Source of the DNA: Brachionus manjavacas
Lineage: Eukaryota > Rotifera > Eurotatoria > Ploima > Brachionidae
Direction: 5' to 3'
DNA: 64,000 nucleotides
Assembly (NCBI GenBank): GCA_019054805.1
Contig: JAHQIY010000003.1
Coordinates: 2,728,001-2,792,000 of the forward strand
Made by a program: the position numbers and the translations under genes. The notes under the pieces are model-generated. The model was given only the letters and a program-made list of their open reading frames with translations. It was not told the DNA's origin and did no database searches. Each line of letters begins with the position of its first letter. The stretch's first letter is position 1. Positions 53,528-64,000 of the stretch are shown here, in pieces.

Positions 53528-54639
53528 TTAAAAATTAAGACAACAAAAGAGAATGAAAAAAAATTGTTTTTGATAGTTTGATGATGAGATACTTTAAAAA
53601 ATGATATGATTCGATTGTTCACTTTTTGAGATCTTTAGTCTATTTTTTGGACGCATTCTATACAAAAAATTAAAATTTTAATTTATTTTTTTACATTTAA
53701 GTTATTTATTTATTAGGGAAATAAATTGCGTTTCATTTAATTATCGAAATTGGTTTCCTTTTCTCTCTCTCTCTTTCTTTCTCTCATTTATTTTTAATCT
53801 AATTTAAAATGATTTTGGAAAAAAACGCGCACGTACTATCTAGATATGCTTGTGAACAGAAGCAAATAAATTTTGAACAAAATAACACTGCTTATGCTCG
53901 TGTCATTATTAGGCTTCTAAATGAGCCATTTTTTTTACTAATAGATCCCAAAATGTCTTTTAAATTTGCATTTGCATTATTTTTGGACTTCAAAATTACC
54001 ATAAATGAGAGAAAGTTTTAATGTAACAACTTTTTTTTTAATGATTTCCAAACAATTTGGCGCAAATTAAAATTTATGCTCAAATTTTTGTGATCATGCC
54101 CAAAAATAATCAGGAATTAAAGCATGTTTAACTAAGAAAATTTTTTAAAAATAATTTTTTTTTAAATACGATAGACGATCGAAAATAATTGGAATTTATT
54201 TTTTTTTTAACTTTATAAAAAATAAAAACCATATTTTGGTAAACGAATACAACATTTTTTAAAAAGAAGTATTTATATTATTTTAATAGAAACAAGAGTT
54301 TTTATATATTCAATTTTTGGTATTTTTTTATTTAAAATTTGAATTTGAAACTTTAGAAAAATGCTTATTAGTCTAAATTTGAACATAAAAACTATGATCT
54401 ATGTCCAATAACTCCTTATTTTTCAATTTAAACTTTCTATTTTAGAAATTTACAGCAATTTTTTGATGAGCTTGATTATTCACTTTTACCATTTTACTAT
54501 TTGAGTAAAATTTTCTCTCAGATCAATTTTACTTTAATACCTTTTTAGAAAAATTCCCAAAAAGTTCATTATTACTGTTTAACTATTATCTAAAGAAATA
54601 ATATATAAATTTGATTTTAATTATATTTATATTATATTT
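53528..54639. other. RGS7 5' flank
   Basis: Should hold the RGS7 promoter and 5' UTR. A (CTCTTT)-like pyrimidine microsatellite lies at 53760-53787. A 70-codon frame at 53809 has no recognised similarity and is probably chance. Confidence 0.4.
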
Positions 54640-54968
54640 AATTATGGATATCGAAGAAGATTGACCAAGCAATTGACAAGAATAAAGAACAGGGAGAGCT
54701 TTTTGACAAATAGAGTGGTTAACGCGTGGAACAAATTACCGACTTAAGTTGTTAATGCAAAATCTAAAAATGATTTCAAAAATAAACTTGATAATTATCT
54801 AAAACAAAACAATTAATTAATTAATTTTTTTTTTTATTATTTATATTTACATAAGTGTGTCATTATGATGGATTATGTTTAAATCAGATAGCTAACATAG
54901 CAAGCCTATAAATAGCCTTGCTCCGCAGCTAGTCTGCTGTAGCTTTTATTATTATTATTATAATTATT
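54640..54968 (+). pseudogene. LINE 3' end, (TTA)n tail
   Basis: Frame words RLTKQLTRIKNRESFLTNRV and VNAWNKLPT match the LINE at 12940-13652. The shared 3' end reads GCTCCGCAGCTAGTCTGCTG and ends in (TTA)n. It is 5'-truncated and has one internal stop. Confidence 0.85.
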
Positions 54969-56119
54969 AAAAAGACCCTAATTTTCTGCTCACCCGAAAC
55001 CATAAACCAGGACCCCTTTGATCTAAGTCCCTATTCCCTGAACCGATGCTCTGCCTCGGACCCCGACGCGTTGAACCCGCTTCTATTTTAGATGGCTTTT
55101 TACTTAAAAAACGTTTTTTTTGTTTAAAAATATCGATATTGTTATTTATATCATTTAATTCATAATTTTTCTTTTCATTTAATTAACACGATTCCCTTAA
55201 CCAGAGTTGCGTTCTGGACAGTCAGGACAGTTTCGATAAGTTAAGACATTTCATTTTGAACTCTTCATAATATCCACAACTCCAGTAGATTCACAACTTT
55301 ATTTGGTTTAAAATAGAATTCAATATCTAAATTTTAAATAAAAAATTTTTCATCAAAAAACTAAGTGTGATTTTCTAGCTTAAAATTCAAAATCAAAAGG
55401 GAATCCAAATTTTGATCCAGTTTATTTACCAGTAAGAACTTTCTTTCTGTAAATCAGTTTCATTTTTTATTTAAAAAAATATCAATTCAAATCACTGGCC
55501 CCCAATTTTTTTTGGCAAAGCAAAAATATTTTCAAAAGTTTTAATATATCATTTAGTTTGAATTTTTCTCTAATTTTTGAAAATTAAATTAGTTTTTCTT
55601 CCAAATTTTTTTTTTGTGAAAATTGAATATTTTTATATTTTTAAAAACCTGACCCCTTTTTTTCTTGCAGAAAATTTAACGAGCTTTCTAAAAATGTGTC
55701 TAGTTTTTTTTCCAGGAACTATCGCTTTCGAGATATTTTGATTATAATAAAAGAGCCTAATTATTTTGAAATCGGGTTTCAAAGTTTTAAAACGATATAC
55801 TACTCGATCAAGAATTTTTAAGCTTTTTGACTGTCATATTTGTTTTCTTAATTTCAATATTATTTTTTAAGAAAAAACAATAATGTACTTTTAAAGAAAC
55901 CTGACACCCTACTGACCCCCCAATTTCCTTGAAGAGAATTTAACGAGCCTTTTAAAAATGTTTTAGTAGGACCCCTTTAAATGCATTCTAAAAAAAAACA
56001 TAAATTTAAAAATAAAAACAGTTATTTAATGAATAATTCCCTAAAAAACATTTTATGACCTTCTAAACCAAAAAATTGAAAAACTAGAATTGCAAATTCA
56101 AGACCCTGACAAAAAAGAA
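54969..56119. other. Intergenic with weak repeated words
   Basis: Mostly AT-rich. A segment with ACCTGACCCC..., then GAAAATTTAACGAGC near 55640-55700, recurs loosely at 55900-55970, suggesting an old tandem duplication. A GC-richer piece lies at 54985-55080. No gene was recognised. Confidence 0.4.
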
Positions 56120-56402
56120 AAGCGTACACTTATTCGAGATTAATGAGTACCAAGATTCCACACAAATATTAGATGTTAAGAGACTACGATGCAATAACTT
56201 TTAGCGAAACAACAGGATACATTGGCCTGAGACATTGTCAAATTCTGACCTATACACAAGAACAAATTCAGAGCCATTAATTCACTGTATTAAAAATAAA
56301 AGACTACGATGGCTTGGGCATGTACCTAGAATGAAAGAAACACGGATATCAAAAAGAGCCTCTCAATCGACACCTCAAGGGCGACGTAAGGTAGAACAAA
56401 AT
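56120..56402 (+). pseudogene. RTE-like LINE C-terminal fragment
   Basis: A frame reads HCIKNKRLRWLGHVPRMKET then RISKRASQSTPQGRRKV. This is the LRWLGH..RM ... P.G.R..GRP tail common to RTE-like LINEs. It matches the minus-strand copy at 58859-59297. Confidence 0.75.
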
Positions 56403-56611
56403 TAAATTAGGAATCTGAAAATTTTAATTTCATATTTAAATTTACTGTTATTTTAATCAACAATCATAGAATTCTTTAAAAAAGAGACAATTGTTACCAT
56501 GATCTACAATCCTTAAAATCAAAAGATTAGCTAATTATTAAGAGTACAAAAGAACAGAAAATAGTGTAAAAAAATTGAATAATTTTTTTTTCTAAAAGTT
56601 TAAAATTAGTT

Positions 56612-56762
56612 CTGTGAATGTGGCATGGTGTAACATTCAAAGTTGCATCAACTGTAAAAGTATGCCAAAGGTGTGCAAAATCTCTGCAAAATTTAATACG
56701 CTCGATTATATTGAAAATTATTTTCAACTTTAAATGTTGCACTATGTTGCATTCACATTCAC
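56612..56762. mobile_element. Small inverted-repeat MITE
   Basis: Arms of about 34 bp, 56612-56645 and 56728-56762, share TGAATGTG...CAACATT..AAGTTG. The spacer is ~80 bp. Confidence 0.6.
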
Positions 56763-56978
56763 TAATTTCAAGCTTTCAGTGAAAAAATAATTCAATTTTT
56801 AAAATTTCTTTGGTTTTTTTTTTATCATTTTGTACTGAATTTCACAAAACCATCTTGATATTTTAATTAAATTAATATCAAGCGTCATCGTTATTTTAAT
56901 GACCACTGTTTGCAATCTTTCTTGATTTTAATCTTTCAATCGATATTATCTTGATTTCTGACTGACGTATTTTAATTA

Positions 56979-57633
56979 CAGTTGCACCCCGGTTATATCA
57001 TCCTATTTGTCCGAGGGGGTCAAACATGATATAATTGAGGCATGATAAAAATGAAAAATTTTATTCAAAAAAAAGATTAAAAAATCTATGTATATTTCAT
57101 ACAAATAAAGTCTAGTTCTTTAGTTTAAAGTGGTCTACAATTGTTTTTTGATTTAATTTCAATAATTTTTCTTTTTCAATCTTATCCCCTAACCCGTTAA
57201 TAAAACTTATTTCATCAGCCGTAGCACAGTCAAATTGCCTATAATTTAGAAATACATGATTTTAAGAAATATTGTTTTTAAGAATTTTTGAAATACATGC
57301 TGGATCACAGCCATATTTTGTTGCGATCTCTTCATTAGTAATTGTTTGTATTTGTTTAATTTCAATTATGTATAATTTATCTTGAAATGCTTTTCTACAT
57401 TTACGGCCGATTATTTTTTCACTCATTTTTTTTCTTTGTTTAAAAAAACCTCACTTGTCAATGACTAATAGTTTATAAAAAAAACAAATGCAAGCCAAAA
57501 ATGATATAAGTGAACTTGATATAAATGGATAAAAAAACAATGTAAAAGTATTGATGTCCGTTTGACTTTTAAAGGTGATTGATATAAATGAGGCTTGATA
57601 TAAGTGCATGTTGATTTAACCGAGGTACGACTG
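56979..57633. mobile_element. pogo/Tigger-type element
   Basis: Ends CAGTTGCACCCCGGTTATAT and, inverted, CAGTCGTACCTCGGTTAAAT pair as imperfect TIRs and are flanked by TA (56977-56978, 57634-57635). CAGT[T/C]G[C/T]ACC[C/T]CGGTTA termini with TA duplications are a hallmark of pogo/Tigger elements. At 655 bp it is an internally deleted copy that keeps only the 5' coding part. Confidence 0.85.
57262..57426 (-). pseudogene. CENP-B/pogo-type HTH N-terminus
   Basis: A 54-codon frame from an ATG reads MSEKIIGRKCRKAFQDKLYI, then TNEEIATKYGCDPACISKIL. This is the N-terminal psq/CENP-B helix-turn-helix of pogo transposases, which binds the TIRs. The DDE domain is deleted. Confidence 0.75.
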
Positions 57634-57659
57634 TATTTCTCCTACTATAAAAACAAATT

Positions 57660-58675
57660 TATGTTGTACTTCAAGTTAATCTGAATGGCCTCTTAAGTAA
57701 ATTGTTTTATATCAAGGCTGGTGTTCCCCAGGGTTCAGTAATTAGCCCCTTACTTTTCAGTATTTATATTAACGAAGATTACCACAGTTACTCTTTGCAG
57801 ACGATCTTGTAACTTTCTTCATATACAAAAAACCTGGTAGTATTCAAGCCTCAATAAATAATTATCTGAAGGAATTAGAACCATGGCTAATAAAATGGAA
57901 AATGAATGTTTCAGTGACCAAATCCTCGTACACAATTTTCTATAAAAGCAAAAAAAACTTAGCCTAAAAGTGAATTTATTTAACCATAATCTCCCGTGTA
58001 CCAATACAATTAGATTCTTGGGTATAATTTTGGACAATAAACTTTCCTTTAAGAACTACATTGATGAAATAAAGGAGAAATGTAACTCTAGATTAAACTT
58101 AGTTAAAATATTATCAAACAAAAGTTGGGGACTTAGCCTAAGTCCTACTGACGGTCAGTACACTTTAAGTACACTTTATAAAACCCTAATCGGATCAATC
58201 ATTGACTACTCATTTCCATGCTTAAATCTACTTTCAAATGAGTCTAATAGGAAACTTCAAGTTATTCAAAATAGAGCTATTCGTTCAATATTGAAACTGA
58301 AAATGGACACTTCCCTAGAACAACTCCACCATCTAGCCTTAGATAAACTTAAAACTAATAGGATAGACAATCGTCTTTTTGATCTCAGTGAGAATTATAT
58401 CAGGTGTGGTCTAAAAAACTCAGTACCTCTGGTAATTAGACTAGTAAAAGAATATATAGCTGTAATTAGCCCCAAAGAAATATGCAATCTTGCAACACCA
58501 TTGTGTGGTTTATACCTCCTAATTGATGAATTTTTTCAAAAACTAATTATTAACATTTGTTAACTGATCATGTATTCAAAATATGTAAAACTAACGGAAA
58601 CTTTTTATTAATTTTTTTTTCTGAAGGAGCTTGGCTCGAAAAGAATTTTCCTTAATAAATAAAATAAATAAAAAA
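57660..58675 (+). pseudogene. LINE reverse transcriptase to 3' end
   Basis: Frames in order: YIKAGVPQGSVISPLLFSIY, SLQTILLDV-type remains of the catalytic box, KWKMNVSVTKSS and then a 197-codon open frame (57970-58563) with TIRFLGIILDNKLSFKNYID, LQVIQNRAIRSILKLKMDT and LSENYIRCGLKNSVPLVIRL. The 3' end has GAAGGAGCTTGGCTCG and AAATAAATAAA. It is 5'-truncated and broken around the catalytic box. Confidence 0.88.
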
Positions 58676-58734
58676 TACTTAATACTTGTATTAACATTCG
58701 CGATTGAGATCTGTTTCACTCTCAAACAAATTCA

Positions 58735-59840
58735 GAGAAATTCAAGACTCTTAATAAGGTCAATAGAGCTGCCAAGTATAAAGTAGCACAAGAAACATAC
58801 AGCGATAGGAGCAGATACAGTACTACTTGCGGCGAGAAAACTAGACCCTAAATAGGATTTTTTTTTCCTTATTCACTCCTTGTGTAGCATAGGGTCATTA
58901 CTTTTGATTTCCACTCAAGTCGATCTTTTGCTTGATCTTTTACCCCTGCTTCTCCCTATGTCATTTCTATTTCGATGAGCTCATTCGTGATTGTTGACCT
59001 CCATGTTACTTCTGGTCGTCCTACCTTACGTCGTCATTGAGGTGTCCATTGAAGGGCTCTTTTTGGTATCCGTGTTTCTTTCATTCTAAGTAAATGCCCG
59101 AGCCACCGCAGTCTTCTGTTCTTAATGCATTGACTTAATGGCTCTGAATTTGTTCTTCTTTATAGGCCAGCATTCGACAATGTCTCAGGCCAGTGTATCC
59201 TTCCATCCTGGTTTGAGTCTTGCGAAGACACTCTTTGCTTTAGCAAGTCTATTCTTAATGTATCTGCGTGTTCCCAGCGTTGTACTGATTGTGCTACCCC
59301 TAAATAGGATGATACCGAAGAATTTAAACAAAAAAAGATACATTTAAAAATCTTATCTAACGCGCTATTGAAATATAAGAGAGCTGTTAGAGGAAATAAT
59401 GAAGATACTTTTTGTTTCTCAAACTTTAGAGATTCGCCTAAGAATCAGAGTCAGGGAGTTTCAATAATTACTAAAAAGCTCAAGTCTAAGCTGTATTTAG
59501 AAAGAAGAGTCGCTCTTGGCTGGAGTTCACTTGAAGACAGGCGTAGAAGTAGAGATTGCATACGGCTACACAACATGAATCATGGCTATGATAGAGAGCA
59601 GCTAATTCATGGATATCAGTTTCTTGCTTCAAATAAATTAGACAGTTCTGCAAGTGGTACAGGATGAGGCTAACTCTCTATTGAGAGACAGCTTGTGAGA
59701 AATTGAGGAATCCCCTAAAACTTTTTAGCAATCGCACAGCAGGTAAATGGAACGCTTTAGACATTAACACTCGAAAAGTAAAAAATAAAAATACTCTTAA
59801 AAATAGAACAGATAATTTACCTGATTTTATTTGAACAACC
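58735..59840 (+). pseudogene. LINE C-terminal region, split by RTE insertion
   Basis: Right part (59311-59840) carries an open frame to 59667 with KLKSKLYLERRVALGWSSLE and DRRRSRDCIRLHNMNHGYD, then, after breaks, NRTAGKWNALDINTRKVKNK. This is the tail of a LINE related to those above. The left part (58735-58858) is heavily decayed. They are separated by the 58859-59297 insertion and its 13-bp duplication. Confidence 0.7.
58859..59297 (-). mobile_element. 5'-truncated RTE-like LINE with 13-bp TSD
   Basis: The insert is bounded by an exact direct repeat CCCTAAATAGGAT (58846-58858 and 59298-59310). On the minus strand it reads RYIKNRLAKAKSVFARLKPG, RRLRWLGHLLRMKETRIPKR and RKVGRPEVTWRSTI, and ends in a short A-rich tail next to the left duplication. 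Tail orientation and duplication fit target-primed reverse transcription. Confidence 0.88.
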
Positions 59841-62800
59841 AATCTGGACAAACAAACGAATAACTAAACATTTAGCATTTAGAATATAAATAGATTGAAG
59901 GTCACATGTTCTCATAGCAGAGCATTTACTAATACCGATGCCTGGGACTACTTTATCCCAACAGTTTTTACTACCACTTCTACTAATTTGCAAAGCTTTT
60001 AAAATTACTGTAAATATGATATCTTGGCTTAAATGTCGGTTGTATTATCTTACAAGAAAAGTTAGTTCAAGCGTAAAACAAATTCCATTTAAATATAAAG
60101 AGGCTTTTTGCACTTTTTTAAATTTTTCATCCCTCAAACTTTCATAAAAATAAAAATCACATTTCTGCTCAAAAAATAACTTGATATTACGAGTTATAAA
60201 AGTTATATCTGTTGACAGTTAATTAATTATTTCTAAATCTGGCAAAATGTAAATAATTTTCCATTTTTTACATTTTCATTTTTTTAACTTTAATGCGAAG
60301 GTTCAAAAAATTTGAAAAAAGCATATTATCGAACATCTGAATTAAAATTTTTCTGAAATATATCACAAAAATATTGGAAAATATAAAAATAAAAAGTGTA
60401 AAAAATGTAAAATAATTTAAATTTTGCCTTAAATTTCTATTAACAAAATCTAAAAAATTTTAACTAAAAAATCACATAAAAATAATGATCATGAGATCAA
60501 CCTTTTTTTCTAAATTAAAAAGAATCCGTCCTTTTTTAACAATATAATTTTTTAATTTTTTTTCAATTTTCATTTTAATTTTCATTACCCAAGAGGTGTT
60601 TTTTGAAAAAATAAATATCCGTTAATTAGTTCCTTGATTATAAAACATATACTAAATAAATACTTGAAAATTAATAATTATTGTTTATTAAAAAATTAAA
60701 ACAAATCAAACTATTTTAAGAATTAAAAAATATATTAATAATTCTGTTTCTTTCAATATTCGATTTATTTTCCAAATTTATTTAATTTTTCGCTTTTTGT
60801 TTACGTTTAACAAATTTGGCTCAAAAACGTTAATTTTTATTAATAAACAATCATCAATAAAATAAAATTGAAACAAAACTAGGATTCAATCAAATAAAAT
60901 ATATTAAGCTTCAGTTTTTACTCTAACTTTAACACCGCAGACAAATTTGAATGGACATTTAGTGTTACCCTCTTTAAGTCAAGAAAGAAAATATAAAAAA
61001 GACACTGAAAAATTCAAAACTGACAACGTTAATTCTTCTACTGAAAAAAATTTTTTTAATATTTTTATTTTAATTAATTTTAATTAATAAAAATTAATAA
61101 ATGCTTCTGTTTACCACCTAAATAGTTCGTTCTATTGAAGATTGACTGAACACCCATTTTTGAAATGTTAATGACAATATTTTGTTCATCAAAATGTTTT
61201 AATTACGACTGAAAATCTTAAAAAATTTCAATGTAATTGATATCATTCTTTTTGGCAAAAAATTTACCAACGCCTCTTACTCTCAAAATTTTTAAACGTT
61301 TATGAGAATTGTTTAAAATAAGACCTTTTCATAACATAACTAAAAATTTTGAAACTATTCAATTAAATATTCGTCTACACCATCGAATTTAATTATTTAA
61401 CATCTCAATTTTTTCAAATTTATTTCCGCTAATTTAAATGAGCTAAACAAATGAGTAAAACTTGTAGTGTTTCTGTTCGAGAAAATGAAAATAGTTTTGT
61501 GCAATTCTTTCTTTTTTTCTATTTCTTTTTTTATGTGACCTTAATCTAATTTTTAATTTTATTTCTTCCCAGAGGAGTTTTAATTAAAAAAAATACATTT
61601 GCTTTTAGATTATTTAAGTGAGAAAGAAAAAATTTGCTCGGCAAAATTGATCCTATTTCTTCTGCATATTTGACTAAAATATTCCATTATATTTTATTCA
61701 TAAATATTTTAATATAACATTATTACTGCAACTTCACATAACATCCATCACATCATTTTAAACAAAATTGTATCACCGTGAATGAATCCAGATGGTTTGA
61801 ATAAGAGAATTACAAAAATAAAACACCATAAAAATTTTAAATAAAAATTATTTTTAATCTCTGTCTATGAAATAAATTAAATCTAAACTCATCAATCATT
61901 AGTATCTTTTACTAACTGAAATCTTATAATTTTTATTAGATATTCATCAATTTAAAAAGATGTTTTAATTAATAAAAAAATCATCAAAATTTGAAATTTT
62001 TTTGTCCAACGTTGATTTAATTCAAACTTTATTGAAAATAAATTGTTAGAATGCTCAATTAAATGATAGATAAAACTACTTATTTGATTAGAGTTCCTTG
62101 AGCATGAGAAACTGAACGATTCCTAAAATCCTCTCCAACTCAAGATCCATCTAATTATCGATCAATTATTATGACAAGCTGTCTTTTGTAAGCTACTTGA
62201 GCCTTTAATTTATTTTATAATAAATAGTTTTTTTGAATTAAACTCTTTAAATGTGCTCTTTTTATTAAAAATGATCAATAGTAAAAATTTAGCAATCCTA
62301 AATTTTGGTATTGTTAGAAAATCAATCATTATTGAAGAAAACTAACCAAAAATATTGTCATACCCATAATTTAAAAAAAAAAATTTAAAACTTAAAAGAA
62401 TTGAAAAAAAAATAATTTTATTTTATTATGGAAAGATATCACTCTTTTATATTTTAATTATGCAAAATTTTAAATTTGTTAAAAAAAATATTTTGAATTT
62501 CATTACTATAAATAATACAACCTAACTAATGTTTAGACATAAAGTATTTAAGTGTATGACATGGTTAAATGAAAGCTAATCTTTTTATAAATTAACGCGC
62601 TGTAGTGAGCGTGACAATATCATCATAATACTTAACGATTAATTAAGTTAACAGGTGATCAGTATTTAAAAATTGAAGTTTAGACGTAAATTTTTTTGAA
62701 AAGGCGTCATGGAGCAAAATAAAAAAAGCAATTTGACGGTCAATCTTCTTTAAAAAAATTAATGGAAATAAAAAAAAACAAATTTTTTCATTTTATAATG

Positions 62801-64000
62801 CTTTGAAAAATTCAAAAGAATTTATTTATTTTTTTTTTAAATATAAGAACCTTTGTAAAATTTAATTTAATTAAAAAATAGAGCATTAATAATTGTTCAG
62901 TTGCTTTTAAATCCAATAAAGGCACAGGTTTGCTATTAAATTTAGAAAAAATTAATATGTTTCATAGCAATTTAAAAAATATCTAAACAGTTTTTAAATA
63001 AATTTAAATTTATCTCACTTTATTTAAGAGCTGATGCCAAATATGACCAAAGTCTATTGAAATCTAAAATAAGACACGCAGCTTGAGGAGTCTGCTCATT
63101 TCTTTACATGTGTTAAGATGCCTTGTCTTCTTATTCAAAAAGTCTGAAAATGGAGCAATTGTTTTAATTAATAAATATATTTTTTTTTTAATTTCTTAAT
63201 GAATTGAAATATTAAAAACTTAAGTAAAACTGAAAATTGAAAAAATAGACCAAGGAAGTAGGGAACGAAAAAAATAAAATCTCTAAGTTGATGACTCAAA
63301 TAGCCTAAGAACAGAATAAGTTTTAAAATGATAAACAGGAATTAAAAAACACTTCTTAATCTACTAATAAAGCAATGCTAAATAGTTAAGTTACTAGATT
63401 TAAAACTTGAATGAATTAATTTATAAATTTACTTTTTTAATGAATTTTATGCTAAAATTGATTGTTGTGTAGTATTTTTTTTTAATATTTACATTTTTCT
63501 TTGAAATAAATTATCTAAATTATCTAAATTCTAAATTTGTATTCACTTGATAATTTTCTTTTAATTTCTCGAGTAAAAAAATAGGAAAAAAATTTTGTCA
63601 AAGCTTTATTTTTTTCGTGTTTTCTTGAGTTTCAATTCTCCATGAGAAAAAAAAATAATAAATTTAAATTTCGAAACCCTTTTTTAATCTCAGTTAAATT
63701 TTTACTTATGTACTATTTTTTATTTTTACGTAAGTATTCTCATTTAAGCCTTAGTTATGAAAAAATTTATTTAAGGGAAAATTAAAATTCTCTAGTGCTG
63801 CAAATCAAAGTCAAGTTGTTGCCCGACTAAAGAGATTAAAATATTTCTCGTTTTCGAAACAAAGTTTGAATTTTTCATTATAAAATTATTGAATTTTTCA
63901 AATCTTTATATTACTTTAAGATTGATATGTAACACACTTATCTATTTATAAGTTGTCTATTTTTAAACAATAATCTTGAAATAATTTATTTTTAGACACC
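59841..64000. other. Intergenic, no gene or element recognised
   Basis: Over 4 kb of AT-rich sequence with no frame over 70 codons that looks like protein, no clear inverted repeat and no tail of any of the repeat families above. It may hold distal regulatory sequence or old decayed repeats. Confidence 0.5.

Noticed and set aside
53809-54021. 70-codon frame near RGS7 5' end
   Set aside because: No motif, no splice context and AT-rich chance composition.

Overview
This is an AT-rich (roughly three quarters A+T, by eye) animal genomic window. It holds four host genes and a dense load of mostly decayed transposons. The genes have metazoan architecture: a vault poly(ADP-ribose) polymerase, an R7-family RGS protein, a DUF229 phosphatase-like membrane protein and a trypsin-like protease. 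Introns are either very short (47-55 bp) or swollen by repeats. A small, AT-rich invertebrate such as a monogonont rotifer would fit, but the sequence alone does not prove the species.

Layout. 1-4.2 kb: a foldback element, a scrap of Cys-rich transposase-like sequence, then a nearly full-length but broken non-LTR retrotransposon (LINE, 719-4210) ending in a (TAC)n tail. 4.2-7.2 kb: LINE remnants and a composite flanked by ~108-bp inverted repeats. 7.5-19.8 kb, minus strand: a four-exon PARP4 (vault PARP) gene with BRCT, PARP, VIT, vWA and MVP-interaction regions, plus a ubiquitin domain ending in LRGG inside the last exon. Its introns carry a mariner relic, TIR elements and a satellite hairpin. 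20.3-21.8 kb: LINE pieces split by a small CAGT-ended element full of purine/pyrimidine satellite. 22.9-23.9 kb: the trypsin-like protease, with a GC-AG intron. 24.4-27.3 kb: a hAT-type element nested in another MITE, and LINE scraps. 27.68-30.62 kb: a whole-length Mutator-like element (MULE) with a 9-bp target duplication, a FLYWCH/MULE transposase and a ULP1-like C48 protease. 31-33.4 kb: a 38-bp-TIR element holding hAT-like and LINE remnants. 34.2-36.1 kb, minus strand: the DUF229 gene. 36.6-41.5 kb: a GC-rich patch, LINE, hAT and MULE pieces, and a Merlin-like element. 42.7-53.5 kb, minus strand: a seven-exon RGS7 gene with repeat-filled introns. 54-60 kb: more LINE pieces, a pogo/Tigger element and a LINE-in-LINE insertion with a 13-bp duplication. 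60-64 kb: nothing recognised.

The host genes do not look like a functional cluster. The most interesting host feature is the ubiquitin domain fused inside vault PARP. The most interesting mobile feature is the protease-bearing MULE. A recurring theme is small inverted-repeat elements nested in LINEs and in each other, which allows a relative order of insertion to be read.
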